Shown: positions 9,037 through 19,978, numbered from the stretch's first letter. The stretch: 64,000 bases of DNA from Prevotella sp. (GCA_017619375.1 JAFZSL010000077.1:1-64000), one strand, 5' to 3'. The notes: generated by a model from the sequence alone, not told the origin. Program-made: numbers and translations.

Positions 9037-9749
9037 AAACCATAGTCGTGGAAGACGAGCGCTTCCCACGTCTTGCCCTGCTCCAGAAGTTGGAAGACTT
9101 CCGCAAAGAGGTGGAGGTGGTGGACAGTTGCGACAATTACGACAGTGCCCTGCAGAGCATTCTGCGACATCAACCCGACCTGCTCTTCCTCGACATCCAG
9201 TTGCAGGGACGCGATGCCATGCAACTGCTCGACGAGGTGAAGCAGACCCTTCCCCTACCCCATGTCATCTTCACCACCGCCTACGCCGACCGCAAATACC
9301 TCCTCAACGCCATCAAACTCGATGCGGTGGACTACCTGCTCAAACCCATCGAGAAAAACGAACTGGCCGCCGCCATCACCAAGGCATGCCAGCAACATCA
9401 AGAAAAAACCTCAATCAACACATCACCCACACGCCTCTCGCTGAAGACCGCCAACGGCAAACTCTTCATCGAAGCAACCGACATCGCATACATCACCGCC
9501 GACGGCAACTACTCCCATCTCTTCACTTTCAGCGACCAGGAAGACATCATGGAAAGCCTGGCCGCAATGGAGCAGTTGCTCGACCCGGCGGTGTTCCTGC
9601 GGGTGGACCGATGCACCATCGTCAACACCCAAAGGGTTTACAAACTTGACGTGAAGCAACGCCAATGCAAGATGCTCTCCCCTGAGGGAGCCATCCTCGA
9701 CGTGGAACTGTCGAAAACAGGCATCGAACGCCTGATGAGATTCTTATAA
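9024..9749 (+). CDS. LytTR response regulator
   Basis: 241 residues. The receiver domain (residues 1-120) has the acidic pocket VVEDE and the phospho-acceptor Asp of LLFLDIQLQG (about residue 57), and a Lys in DYLLKPIEK. The C-terminal LytTR DNA-binding domain (about residues 135-240) has the usual ADGNYSHLFTF and FLRVDRCTIVN segments. It overlaps the kinase gene by 13 nt and is certainly its partner. LytTR regulators of this class often control surface or secreted proteins, and the three exported-protein genes directly downstream are plausible targets (inference). Confidence 0.92.
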   Translation: MEPLKTIVVEDERFPRLALLQKLEDFRKEVEVVDSCDNYDSALQSILRHQPDLLFLDIQLQGRDAMQLLDEVKQTLPLPHVIFTTAYADRKYLLNAIKLDAVDYLLKPIEKNELAAAITKACQQHQEKTSINTSPTRLSLKTANGKLFIEATDIAYITADGNYSHLFTFSDQEDIMESLAAMEQLLDPAVFLRVDRCTIVNTQRVYKLDVKQRQCKMLSPEGAILDVELSKTGIERLMRFL

Positions 9750-9911
9750 ACCAACCAAGAATTCAACATATAGTAAATTGGGAATGGCATAGGATGTCTG
9801 CGCGACACACACCGCCAGGAAAGCTCCCACCTCCAGCCATGCCCTCCGATATTCATCCATCATCAACACTGCCGAATCCGGGAGCGAAGAGGCGACAAAA
9901 AATCAAAACCA

Positions 9912-10892
9912 ATGAAAAAATTATTCCTTACACTGATGGTATCCATCATGACCTGCACCTTCGCACAAGCGCAGTCGTCACTCGTCGCCACCTTGAGCCA
10001 TGAAGGCGAGGCCACCGCTTACTACGGGGCCGAGGCACTGACAAACGCAGTGGCCGCCGCACAAAACGGCGATGTCATCACTCTCTCCTCTGGCTCTTTC
10101 AACGCCGCCACCATCAACAAATCCATCACCGTGCGCGGGGCCGGCATGTCTGTCAGCGAGAAAGGCGGACTGCCCACCACCATAACCGGCACCATGAAAG
10201 TCAATACCGACAACGTGTCGATAGAGGGGCTTTACATCAACCAAACACTCCTGGTCGAAGGTTACACCAACTCCAACCTCAGCGTCGTCAAATGCAGGAT
10301 TTACGATTTGACCTATTCAGGGGGAGGAAACGCCTATAACAACAGGTACATCCATAGCAAAATAGCCCATGCCACCAATACATACCAAAACTCATCGGTC
10401 ACCATGGTCAACTGCGTCATCAACAACCTGGGTGGTGCTGGAAAATTCAACATCAGCAACTCCATACTGCTTTATACAGGAGGCAGCAACTGGCCCAGCA
10501 CCGTCCGCAATGCCAGCATCGCCAACAGCATCGTCTATTGCACCACCAACGACAGCAAATTCTCAGACTCCGACGTGCTGGTGAGCAACGTGGGCAACGG
10601 CGACATCCTTTGGGCCAACTCCACCCTCGCCGGCAATGCCACGGTGGAAGACATCTTCTCGCTGTTCGAGGATTTCGACGGCACATATACCGATGACGTG
10701 ACCTTCAAACTCACCGCCACCGGCGCAGCATACCTTGGCGCTGACGGCACGCAAGTGGGCATATACGGCGGTTCGATGCCTTTCGACCCCACTCCCACCA
10801 ACCCGCAAATCACCAAGGCCAAGGTGGCCGCCAAGTCATCGGCCGATGGCAAACTGAGCATCGAACTGGAAGTGAACGGCGCCAACCATTAA
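9912..10892 (+). CDS. Exported beta-helix-like protein
   Basis: 326 residues with a clear signal peptide (MKKLFLTLMVSIMTCTFAQAQ). Residues 40-250 show short repeated rungs (AAQNGDVITLSSGSFNAATI, DNVSIEGLYINQTLL, NSSVTMVNCVINNL) typical of right-handed parallel beta-helix proteins related to pectate lyases and surface adhesins. No catalytic site can be assigned. It has no dockerin or T9SS tail, ending in KLSIELEVNGANH. It lies 162 bp after the regulator gene and 12 bp before the next gene, with which it probably forms an operon. Confidence 0.65.
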   Translation: MKKLFLTLMVSIMTCTFAQAQSSLVATLSHEGEATAYYGAEALTNAVAAAQNGDVITLSSGSFNAATINKSITVRGAGMSVSEKGGLPTTITGTMKVNTDNVSIEGLYINQTLLVEGYTNSNLSVVKCRIYDLTYSGGGNAYNNRYIHSKIAHATNTYQNSSVTMVNCVINNLGGAGKFNISNSILLYTGGSNWPSTVRNASIANSIVYCTTNDSKFSDSDVLVSNVGNGDILWANSTLAGNATVEDIFSLFEDFDGTYTDDVTFKLTATGAAYLGADGTQVGIYGGSMPFDPTPTNPQITKAKVAAKSSADGKLSIELEVNGANH

Positions 10893-10904
10893 CCCCCGTA
10901 AGCC

Positions 10905-12554
10905 ATGCGAAGACTATTGACTTTCACATGTTGCCTGCTGGCCTGGTGCATGGCCAGGGGGCAGACGGACGAGAACGGATGGCGGTACTGGTTTGACGAG
11001 AACGACGGCAGCGCCGTCTTCACCACGCCTTTGGAAGACGGTACACTCGACATCGACGTGTCGCAACTGCAGGAGGGTTTGCACTCCCTCCACATACAAG
11101 CCTGTGTCGATGGCATCTTGTCGGCACCGGAGACCCATCTGTTCACCAAGACAGTTGAAACGGCCAAAGCCGACAATTACGACGGAATGCTGGTCATCGA
11201 TGGCGGCGTGGCACTCATCGAAGCGACAGCCACCATGGACAACGGGAAGTTGGAGTATGAATTCGACGTGTCCGACCTCGCACCGGGCATGCACACCTTG
11301 ATGGTGGCAGCCAACTCACCCAACGGTGTGACAACAGGAGCCGTAGAGCAATTGTTCGTCAGGGAATTGACCGACACGGAGATTGGTTCCATGCGGTGCT
11401 GCTATTCCGTGGACAACGGTGAGATGGCCATCGTCTCGGGAGACAAGACCGAAGGAGTGTTCAACTTCGACCTCGATGTCTCCGGTCTGACCGACGGAAT
11501 CCATGAGGTCACCTACTGGCTTCTGGCAGAAAACGGCGTCAGCACCAGTCGCGGCAGCGCCTTCTTCCTGAAGACCACCTATATGGACCCACAGAAGATG
11601 AAATGCTACTACACGGTGGACAACATCAACACCACCCCGCAGGAAGGAACCCTCTCCGACGGAGTACTCCATTTCAACCTCGATGTGTCTGAACTGAGCG
11701 ACGGCATCCACGAGGTCACTTACTGGGTCACCGCCGACAACGGCGCCACCTCGGCACCCGAGAGTTCCTATTTCATCAAGATTCCCGATGGAGGAACAGG
11801 CATCATCGAGTATGAGTACTGGGTGAACGACGACTTCGCCAACCGCCGCACCATCACGCTGGACGAACGCGTGGATCCGCTGAGCGTCATCACTGATATC
11901 GACATCGACCCGCAGGAGCTGCGCAGTTCCAACTTCCAAATGGTCATCATTGACGGACAACCCACCATGATTGCCGTCAACGACCTCCATCTTAGGTTCA
12001 GAGACATCGGAGGGCGCATGACCGACACCACCGCAACCTTCGCCGACCCGAAAGTGAGCGAAGAAGTGACAGAAGTCATCCCGCTGGAGCCTCAGCACAC
12101 CGTCTATGTGAACAGGCCTGAGGAGAACGGCATCAGATGGTTCTCTGCAGAGGCAACAGAAGGCGACAGCCTGCTCTTCCGAGCCGGAAGCAGTTGCATG
12201 CTCCAACTCTTCTCACCCACCGGCGAACTGGTCTATGAAGCCACTGGCGACGCCACCACCGATTTCGGTGGCTGTAGCGCCACGGAGAACGGCACCTACT
12301 ACCTCGCCCTCCACGACATGGCCACCAACGCCAGCACCATCGCGGTGACCTACCGCAGGCCTGACATGCCTGGCTGCGGAGACATCAACGGCGATGGCGG
12401 CATCAACATCACCGACGTGACCAGCATGGTGGACTACATACTCAGCCATTCCTGTCAAGCCCAGGACATCTGGAATGCAGACCTCAACGGCGACGGAGAC
12501 ATCAACATCTCAGACGTAACACTGTTAGTGAACCAAATCCTACAAGGGAATTGA
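10905..12554 (+). CDS. Secreted repeat protein with C-terminal dockerin type I domain
   Basis: 549 residues. Signal peptide MRRLLTFTCCLLAWCMARGQ, then four tandem repeats of about 65 residues with the pattern (x)-Y-x-V-D-N-G..F-N-F-D-L-D-V-S-x-L-x-D-G-I-H-E-V-T-Y-W, ending near residue 290. A less regular region follows, and then a dockerin pair: INGDGGINITDVTSMVDYIL and LNGDGDINISDVTLLVNQIL (two calcium-binding D-x-N-x-D loops). In Prevotella such tails occur on many secreted proteins without a known cohesin partner. It begins 12 bp after the beta-helix gene. Confidence 0.75.
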   Translation: MRRLLTFTCCLLAWCMARGQTDENGWRYWFDENDGSAVFTTPLEDGTLDIDVSQLQEGLHSLHIQACVDGILSAPETHLFTKTVETAKADNYDGMLVIDGGVALIEATATMDNGKLEYEFDVSDLAPGMHTLMVAANSPNGVTTGAVEQLFVRELTDTEIGSMRCCYSVDNGEMAIVSGDKTEGVFNFDLDVSGLTDGIHEVTYWLLAENGVSTSRGSAFFLKTTYMDPQKMKCYYTVDNINTTPQEGTLSDGVLHFNLDVSELSDGIHEVTYWVTADNGATSAPESSYFIKIPDGGTGIIEYEYWVNDDFANRRTITLDERVDPLSVITDIDIDPQELRSSNFQMVIIDGQPTMIAVNDLHLRFRDIGGRMTDTTATFADPKVSEEVTEVIPLEPQHTVYVNRPEENGIRWFSAEATEGDSLLFRAGSSCMLQLFSPTGELVYEATGDATTDFGGCSATENGTYYLALHDMATNASTIAVTYRRPDMPGCGDINGDGGINITDVTSMVDYILSHSCQAQDIWNADLNGDGDINISDVTLLVNQILQGN

Positions 12555-12703
12555 TAATTATCAACCTCACTCTCCCCTCCCCTTGAATGGGAGGGGAGAT
12601 GTGCACCACCATTCTTGGCGTTTTATCACTCCGAAAAGACTCACGGAAGGGGGCGGGGATGATTTCTTCAAGCAAAAGAACAAAAACCTAAAACTACTGT
12701 ATT

Positions 12704-15700
12704 ATGAAACTCAAGACATTTGTGCTATCACTGCTTGTATTGTTCTCCATCAGCAGTCATGCCGAAGATGAGACGGCATACGCCGTGTGGTGCGCCGGCA
12801 ACGCCACGCTCTATTTCACCTCTCGAGCCGAGACGCTGACTGCAGGTGACTCCTTCACTCCCGAAGGGAGCACCGACGCCGTCACCATCACCAACGTGTG
12901 GAACGGCACGGCAGTCACCGCCTCCGCCGACACCCCGGGATGGAACAACACCGTGAAAAACACGGTGACGACAGTGGTCTTTGAGCCTTCGTTCGCTAAC
13001 GTAAGGCCAACGAAGACCCGCAAATGGTTCGCCAACTTCTCCAAACTTGTTTCCATACAAGGTTTCAACAACTTGAACACCTCGTCGGTCACGACGATGT
13101 ACAGTATGTTTGAAAGTTGCACCCTGCTGCCCTCCCTCGACCTAAGCACGTTCAACACCAGCGATGTGGCCGATATGCAGTATATGTTCTACAACTGCAA
13201 GGCATTGGCCAACCTCAATCTGAGCGGTTTCGACACAGGGAACGTCACCAACACATACCAGATGTTCTACAGTTGCACCGCCCTCACCTCCCTCAACCTG
13301 AGCGGATGGAACACCGCTTCCCTGACCAAAACGAGCCAGATGTTCCGTGGCTGCAACAACCTTGAAAGCCTGAACCTGAGCGGATGGGCAAACACGAAGT
13401 TGACGGATATGAGCCAGATGTTCTATGACTGCAAGAAACTGAGCACCCTCACGCTGACCGGCTTCGCCACTCCCGCCGCCACCACTTTCAACAGCATGTT
13501 TGCCTACTGCCAAGCCCTGGTGAGCATCGACCTGAGTGGCTTCAACACCACCACCGTCAAGGATATGCAATACATGTTCTACGGCTGCACGGGCTTGACA
13601 ACACCCATAATGACGGGTTGGGACACCTCCGCCGTGACAAGCATGTATCAGATGTTCTACAACTGTACATCACTCACCTCTCTCAACCTGAGTGGTTTCA
13701 GTACCGAAGCCCTGACCAATACGAGCCAGATGTTCCGTGGCTGCACCAACCTTGAAAGCCTGAACCTGAGCGGATGGGCGAATCCAAAGCTGACCAACTT
13801 AAGCAGCATGTTCTACGACTGCAAGAAGTTGAGCACCCTCAACCTGACCAACTTCAGCACCTCTGCCGTGACAAACATGGAGAGCATGTTCCAGAACTGC
13901 CAAGCCCTCACCAACCTCGACCTAAGCAGCTTCAACACCAGCCTTGTCACCACCGTGAAAAGCATGTTCAATGGATGCACGGAGTTGACGACACTCAACC
14001 TCACCAACTGGGTGAACACAAAGGTGACGAACTTCAGTTACATGTTCAACGAATGCACCAAACTCTCCACACTCACGCTGACAGGATTTGAAACACCCGC
14101 TGCCACCGATATGAGTTATATGTTCCAAAACTGCGCCGCCCTGACGAGCCTCGACCTGAGCGGTTTCAACACCGCCAAGGTGACGAACATGGGGTACATG
14201 TTCAACGGCTGCACCACTTTGGGAACACTCAACCTCGGCAGTTTCAACACCACTTTGGTGACGAACATGAGTTACATGTTCCAAAACTGCATGGCACTGA
14301 CGAGCCTCGACCTGAGCAGCTTCAACACGGCGAAGGTGACGAACATGGGTTATATGTTCAATGGCTGCAACAACCTCGTCGACGTGTTTGTCAGTCAGAC
14401 ATGGTCGACTGGCGCCGTCACCAACTCTGGAAATATGTTCAAGGACTGCACCAGCATCGTGGGACAGGACGGCACCACATACAATTCAAGCAGCGTGGAC
14501 AAGACACGTGCCACCGACGAGGCCGGAGGATATATGAAGACAGGCACGGCGGCTCCCGACCTGGATGAGCCCTTGGCCTACGCCATTTGGTGCGCCGACA
14601 ACACGACGCTCTACTTCCTCAATACCACCAAGCAACTCGTGGCAGGACGGAACTTCACGCCCGACGGAAGCAATACGCCGGTGAGAATGACCAATGTGTG
14701 GAATGGCACATACGTGACGGCCACGGGCAGCAGCAACCCGCAATGGTACAACACCGTGAGGACTACCGTGCAGCATGTGGTGTTCGAACCGTCTTTCGCC
14801 AACGTAGCACCAACCAGTGTATGTGCGTGGTTCCGCGACTGCGTCAATCTTGTTGACCTGACTGGCATCTCCAATCTGAACACAGCCAGTGTCACCAATA
14901 TGAGTTATATGTTCAGTGGATGCACCTCTTTGCAGAATCTCTCATTGGCAGGCCTCAACACAGCCAGTGTCACCAATATGAGTTATATGTTCAGTGGATG
15001 CACCTCTTTGCAGAATCTCTCATTGGCAGGCCTCAACACCGCCAGTGTCAACAATATGAGTTATCTGTTCAATGGTTGTTCCGCTTTGCAAGGCCTCGAC
15101 TTGAGCGGCCTCAACACTGCCAATGTGACCAACATGAGCTACATGTTCCAAAACTGTGCCTCACTGACCACGCTCGACCTTTCTTCATTCAACACAGCAA
15201 AGGTCGGCGATATGAAATACATGTTCAGCGGCTGTTCACAACTGGCAAGCATCTACGTGGGCTCCTTCTGGGCCGTGGGCTATGTCACCAATGCCAACAA
15301 CCACGCCAACATGTTCAAGGACTGCACCAGCATCGTGGGACAGGACGGCACCACTTACAACAGCGGCAGCGTGGACAAGACCCGCGCACACAACGGCGAC
15401 GGCGGCTACCTGCGCATCGGCACGGAGACCACCGGGGAACCGGAGGTATATGTCGTCTGGTGCGCCGAGAACACCACCCTCTACTTCCTCAAGACCGACA
15501 AGCCGCTCATCCGCTACGGATTCTTCAAGCCAGAAGGCACCAACACGGCATTGTCCATCACCGGTCTCTGGAGCGGCACCAATGTCTCGAGCATCACCTC
15601 CATCCCGGGATGGAACAGTACGGCCCGGGGCACATTGACCACCGTGGTCATCGACGACTCGTTCGCTGAGGTGAGACCCACCAGCACCTACGCATGGTTT

Positions 15701-18700
15701 GCCGACTGCACCAAGCTGACTTCCATCAGCGGCTTGGAATATCTGAACACCTCCAACGTGACAACAATGCGGGAGATGTTCTCCAATTGCTCACTTTTGG
15801 AAAACATCGACGTGAGCCACTTCAATACGGCCAATGTGACCAACATGTACAAGATGTTCTATGGCTGCAGCAGTTTGCAAAGTCTCAACCTGCTTGGCTT
15901 CGACATCAACAAGGTGACCACCATCGAATCGATGTTCCAGAACTGCAGCAGCCTGACGGAACTCGACCTGACCTACTTCAAGGTCAAGAGCACCATGACG
16001 CAGCACAACCTCTTCAACGGATGCACCAATTTGGTCAGCGTGTATATAAGTAGTTGGAGTTCAAGCAGCGGAGGATGCAACAATGCCTTCAAGGATTGCT
16101 TCAACATCGTGGGTGAATACGGTGTCACCTACGATCCCAGCAAGACAGGCTTTGGAATGCTCGGCTATGTCACCGGCTATTTCAAGGACGGCGTGATTCC
16201 CTGCGTCATCTGGTGCGCCAATACAGGCACGCTCTATTTCTCTGACATCAACCGCAACGAGGTACCAGAGGCTGGAGACAGTTTCACACCCGAAAACGGC
16301 GAAGCACAGGTCATCACGACGATTTGGACGGGCAGCGACGTGAAAAACACCGGCGAGGCACTGCCCGGATGGAACAGCATCGCCGACAACGTACAACAGG
16401 TGACGATTGAATCGTCATTCAGCCGCGTCCGCGCCACAAGCCTCCATGGTTGGTTCGAAGGTTTCTCCAACATCACCTCCATCAACGGGACGGAGACGCT
16501 GAAGACCTCTTCCACCACCGCCACCACCATGAGCCGCATGTTCAAGGATTGCGCCGCATTGACAAGCCTCGACCTCGCCGTGTTCAAACCCACCAAAGTC
16601 ACCGACATGAGCGAGATGTTCAGCGGATGCGCCGCCCTGGAGGCCGTGACGGTGGATACCGACTGGACGACGGCGAATGTGACCAACTCCACGGACATGT
16701 TTGCCGGTTGCACCAGTATCGTCGGTCAGGACGGCACCACTTACGACGCTTCTGTGGTGGACAAGACCAAGGCCCACTACGCAACGGGAGGATATCTCCG
16801 CGGTGTCCTGCACCCCTATGTGGTGTGGGTAAGCAGCAACAGCACGCTCTATTTCACCGCCCAGCCCAGCACCTTCGACACGGCTACGACATTCACGCCC
16901 GAGGGTGGCAACACAACCTTGACAATCACCAACAAATGGGACGACATCCCACCAGACCAATATCATAAGAGTGCCATCAACGAGGGAGAGTTCAACAATA
17001 GCAACAACCGAAACTATATTTACTATGTAGTGTTTGAGTCCAGTTTCTCGGTGGCTCGCCCTGTCACGATGTGGAATTGGTTTGCCGGTTGCAAGAATCT
17101 GAAAACCGTCACAGGTTTGGAGAACCTGAACACCAGCAAGGTAACCTCCATGTATGGATTGTTCTCAGAATGCAGCAGTTTGGAGAGCATCGACCTCAGT
17201 TCACTCGACGTGAGCAACGTGACCAATATGGCCTACATGTTCTCGGGATGCTTCCAACTCAAGAACGTCAATGTGGCAGGATGGAACACTTCGAAGGTAG
17301 AGAACATGGCCTACATGTTTGCCAACACGCGATACAACAACTGGGGCATCACCACCCTCGACCTGAGCAGTTTCGACACGAGCAATGTGACCAATATGAC
17401 TTACATGTTCTACAACCTCAGGGGGGTGAAGACCGTATATGTGGGTGAAAACTGGAACACCGACAACGTGGGAAGTTCATCCCAAATGTTCTATAACTGC
17501 ACCCAAATCGTGGGGCAGGACGGAACCACCTACGATGCCAACTACGTGGACAAGACCCGCGCACACTACAACGCAGAAGGCTACTTGACACTTAGGGATA
17601 CAAACATGCCTTATGCCCTTTGGTGCGGCGAGGCCGGGACGCTCTATTTCACCTATGGCAGCGAGACCTATGCGAAAGGCGGCATCTTTACACCAACAGG
17701 CAGCGACACACCACTCACCATCACTGAGTTGTGGTGCGACAGGGAGGTGATAGACTGCATCAACTATGGCAACTACCGAAGCCCCAAATGGGTTTCCGTC
17801 ATCATCAACAACGATGACGGCTATGCCCTCAACCACATTGTGTTTGAACCGTCGTTCGTCGATGTACGTCCGGTCGCCTTGCGCAGGTGGTTTGCGATGA
17901 ACGTTTCCGAACACAAAATCTTGGACATCAACGGTTTGGAGTATCTCAACACAGAGGAAGTGACCGACATGTGTGGTTTGTTCGAATTCTGCACATACCT
18001 GCCGAATATCGACGTAAGCCACTTCAACACGTCGAAAGTGACCAATATGAGCGGGATGTTCTCTGGCTGTGTTTTACTTACAAGCCTTGATGTGAGCAAC
18101 TTCGATACGTCAAACGTAACCGACATGTCTGGCATGTTCGCCAATTGCAAGAATCTCACAAGCCTTGATTACACAGGTTTCAACACTGCCAATGTCACCA
18201 CAATGGTAAGTATGTTTTCCAGTTGTGAAAAACTGACCAGCATCGATGTCAGTAGTTTCAACACTGCCAAGGTGAAGGATTTTAATCGTATGTTCGAACA
18301 TTGTAAATCACTTGAAAGCATTGACCTCACGGGCATCAACACCGCCAATGCCTTAAGTTTCAATAGTATGTTCTCTGAATGCAGCAAACTGACTAATCTG
18401 GATGTCTCAGGGTTCGACACCGCCAATGCCACGGATTTCTCTTTCATGTTTTATAATTGCAAATTGCTCCAAACTATTGACGTCTCGGGGTTCGACACTG
18501 GAAATGCGTTCAACTTGGCAGATATGTTCCTCAACTGCAACAATGTGACAAACCTTGATGTCTCTGGGTTCAACACGCAAAATGCGTGCTATATGGATGG
18601 CATGTTCAGTGGTTGCAGAAGCCTGACGAATCTGGATGTCAGAGGCTTCAAAACTGACAATATCGAAAGCATGGCTTCCATGTTCCATAATTGCACTAAT

Positions 18701-19915
18701 TTGACGAGTTTGGATGTCTCTGGCTTCAACACTGAAAATGTCAACTATATGGAATATATGTTCAGCAATTGCAGCAGTTTGACAGAACTCGACGTGACCA
18801 ATTTTAACACAGAGAATGTGAACTTCATGAATGGAATGTTCTCCAAGTGCGACAAATTGCATTCACTCGACCTCACCAGTTTCAACACCTCCAATGTCTA
18901 CTTGATGAACGAGATGTTCAAAGGTTGCACTCAATTGGAGAGGATATTCGTCAGCGATGGTTGGAGCACGGCAAGCGTCAGTAGTTTTTACTATGATAGC
19001 CAGTTAGGAGAAATTTATGATGGTACGAAAGATGTGTTCCTGGACAGTCCCGCACTCATCGGCGAGGACGGCACGACCTACAACAGTTCACGCGTCACGT
19101 CCTCCTATGCCCATACACGCACCGGCGGTTATCTCACCAGCAACATGCTCTATGATACAGAGGACAACCATGCGAAAATCACCACGCTCGACGGAAAGAA
19201 GTTCAGTGTGAAACTAAAAGGCCGCACGCTATACAAGGACGGTACGTGGAACACGCTATGTCTGCCCTTCGCACTCAGTGCCACGCAGATGGAGACCTTG
19301 CTCGACAGCCCGGAAAAAGTCATGACGCTCGGCTCGACGACATACGACACGACCACCGGAACGCTGACGTTGAACTTCGAGGAGGCGACGACCATGGAGG
19401 CCGGAAAGCCTTACATCGTCAAATGGACGCAGGCCGAGGATTACGTGAACGACAACGAACACAACCTTTACGAGCCGACGTTTACCAGCGTAACCCTCAG
19501 CAACACTACGTCAGACATCGAGACCGACTACGCCGACTTCCTTGGAACGTTCGCACCCATCACCCTCCCTGCCCACGACAATCGCAAAATCTATCTCGAC
19601 AACAACTCTTTCCATCATCCCGACACCGACGTGACCATCAACGCCTTCAGAGGATGGTGGCTATTGGCTGAAGGAATGGAAGGCTCCAACATAGGTGACG
19701 TGAACGGCGACAACGACATCAATGTCACCGATGTGACCTCGCTCGTCAACCATATACTGAACAGAACCGATGTCAACTTCATCATCGAGAATGCCGATGT
19801 CAACAGCGACGGTGAAATCACGGTGACTGATGTCACGACATTGGTGAATCTCATTCTCAGCAACATCCACAACAACAACCAGTTGAACATAGTCTTCAAC
19901 ATTGGGGAAGATTGA
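12704..19915 (+). CDS. Giant BspA-like/DUF285 repeat surface protein with dockerin tail
   Basis: 2403 residues, signal peptide MKLKTFVLSLLVLFSISSHA. Six homologous modules each open with (Y)-x-x-W-C-x-x-x-x-T-L-Y-F, followed by F-x-P-E-G, W, VVFEPSFA..RPT..WF, then runs of 23-26-residue DUF285 LRR units (NTSNVTNMSYMFxGCxxLTSLDLS). Most close with IVGQDGTTY..VDKTRA. Module starts are near nt 12780, 14578, 15450, 16204, 16817 and 17612. The C-terminus has a beta-rich domain (ITTLDGKKFSVKLKGRTLY) and a dockerin pair from residue about 2329 (VNGDNDINVTDVTSLV, VNSDGEITVTDVTTLV). A cell-surface adhesin role is likely; function untested. Perfect 78-bp duplication at 14879-15034. Confidence 0.9.
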   Translation: MKLKTFVLSLLVLFSISSHAEDETAYAVWCAGNATLYFTSRAETLTAGDSFTPEGSTDAVTITNVWNGTAVTASADTPGWNNTVKNTVTTVVFEPSFANVRPTKTRKWFANFSKLVSIQGFNNLNTSSVTTMYSMFESCTLLPSLDLSTFNTSDVADMQYMFYNCKALANLNLSGFDTGNVTNTYQMFYSCTALTSLNLSGWNTASLTKTSQMFRGCNNLESLNLSGWANTKLTDMSQMFYDCKKLSTLTLTGFATPAATTFNSMFAYCQALVSIDLSGFNTTTVKDMQYMFYGCTGLTTPIMTGWDTSAVTSMYQMFYNCTSLTSLNLSGFSTEALTNTSQMFRGCTNLESLNLSGWANPKLTNLSSMFYDCKKLSTLNLTNFSTSAVTNMESMFQNCQALTNLDLSSFNTSLVTTVKSMFNGCTELTTLNLTNWVNTKVTNFSYMFNECTKLSTLTLTGFETPAATDMSYMFQNCAALTSLDLSGFNTAKVTNMGYMFNGCTTLGTLNLGSFNTTLVTNMSYMFQNCMALTSLDLSSFNTAKVTNMGYMFNGCNNLVDVFVSQTWSTGAVTNSGNMFKDCTSIVGQDGTTYNSSSVDKTRATDEAGGYMKTGTAAPDLDEPLAYAIWCADNTTLYFLNTTKQLVAGRNFTPDGSNTPVRMTNVWNGTYVTATGSSNPQWYNTVRTTVQHVVFEPSFANVAPTSVCAWFRDCVNLVDLTGISNLNTASVTNMSYMFSGCTSLQNLSLAGLNTASVTNMSYMFSGCTSLQNLSLAGLNTASVNNMSYLFNGCSALQGLDLSGLNTANVTNMSYMFQNCASLTTLDLSSFNTAKVGDMKYMFSGCSQLASIYVGSFWAVGYVTNANNHANMFKDCTSIVGQDGTTYNSGSVDKTRAHNGDGGYLRIGTETTGEPEVYVVWCAENTTLYFLKTDKPLIRYGFFKPEGTNTALSITGLWSGTNVSSITSIPGWNSTARGTLTTVVIDDSFAEVRPTSTYAWFADCTKLTSISGLEYLNTSNVTTMREMFSNCSLLENIDVSHFNTANVTNMYKMFYGCSSLQSLNLLGFDINKVTTIESMFQNCSSLTELDLTYFKVKSTMTQHNLFNGCTNLVSVYISSWSSSSGGCNNAFKDCFNIVGEYGVTYDPSKTGFGMLGYVTGYFKDGVIPCVIWCANTGTLYFSDINRNEVPEAGDSFTPENGEAQVITTIWTGSDVKNTGEALPGWNSIADNVQQVTIESSFSRVRATSLHGWFEGFSNITSINGTETLKTSSTTATTMSRMFKDCAALTSLDLAVFKPTKVTDMSEMFSGCAALEAVTVDTDWTTANVTNSTDMFAGCTSIVGQDGTTYDASVVDKTKAHYATGGYLRGVLHPYVVWVSSNSTLYFTAQPSTFDTATTFTPEGGNTTLTITNKWDDIPPDQYHKSAINEGEFNNSNNRNYIYYVVFESSFSVARPVTMWNWFAGCKNLKTVTGLENLNTSKVTSMYGLFSECSSLESIDLSSLDVSNVTNMAYMFSGCFQLKNVNVAGWNTSKVENMAYMFANTRYNNWGITTLDLSSFDTSNVTNMTYMFYNLRGVKTVYVGENWNTDNVGSSSQMFYNCTQIVGQDGTTYDANYVDKTRAHYNAEGYLTLRDTNMPYALWCGEAGTLYFTYGSETYAKGGIFTPTGSDTPLTITELWCDREVIDCINYGNYRSPKWVSVIINNDDGYALNHIVFEPSFVDVRPVALRRWFAMNVSEHKILDINGLEYLNTEEVTDMCGLFEFCTYLPNIDVSHFNTSKVTNMSGMFSGCVLLTSLDVSNFDTSNVTDMSGMFANCKNLTSLDYTGFNTANVTTMVSMFSSCEKLTSIDVSSFNTAKVKDFNRMFEHCKSLESIDLTGINTANALSFNSMFSECSKLTNLDVSGFDTANATDFSFMFYNCKLLQTIDVSGFDTGNAFNLADMFLNCNNVTNLDVSGFNTQNACYMDGMFSGCRSLTNLDVRGFKTDNIESMASMFHNCTNLTSLDVSGFNTENVNYMEYMFSNCSSLTELDVTNFNTENVNFMNGMFSKCDKLHSLDLTSFNTSNVYLMNEMFKGCTQLERIFVSDGWSTASVSSFYYDSQLGEIYDGTKDVFLDSPALIGEDGTTYNSSRVTSSYAHTRTGGYLTSNMLYDTEDNHAKITTLDGKKFSVKLKGRTLYKDGTWNTLCLPFALSATQMETLLDSPEKVMTLGSTTYDTTTGTLTLNFEEATTMEAGKPYIVKWTQAEDYVNDNEHNLYEPTFTSVTLSNTTSDIETDYADFLGTFAPITLPAHDNRKIYLDNNSFHHPDTDVTINAFRGWWLLAEGMEGSNIGDVNGDNDINVTDVTSLVNHILNRTDVNFIIENADVNSDGEITVTDVTTLVNLILSNIHNNNQLNIVFNIGED
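14879..15034 (+). repeat. Two perfect 78-bp tandem copies of one LRR unit
   Basis: 14879-14956 and 14957-15034 are identical base for base, each encoding a 26-residue DUF285 unit (N-T-A-S-V-T-N-M-S-Y-M-F..). The next unit diverges after NTASV. Other units in the gene have drifted, so this duplication is recent. Confidence 0.9.
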
Positions 19916-19940
19916 AGATGACGAAGTAAAACCTTACGAT

Positions 19941-19978
19941 GAGGGGTGTGTCAAAATGAACAATTTGGCACACCCCTC
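19941..19978. terminator. Hairpin between convergent genes
   Basis: Perfect 10-bp arms GAGGGGTGTG (19941-19950) and CACACCCCTC (19969-19978), with inner CAAA/TTTG pairing. It sits between the convergent giant protein gene and the STAS gene. No long T-run on either side, so its strength is uncertain. Confidence 0.5.

Noticed and set aside
9750..9911. A promoter in front of the beta-helix gene
   Set aside because: No TAnnTTTG box is found in the 162-bp gap; the gene may be read through from the regulator.
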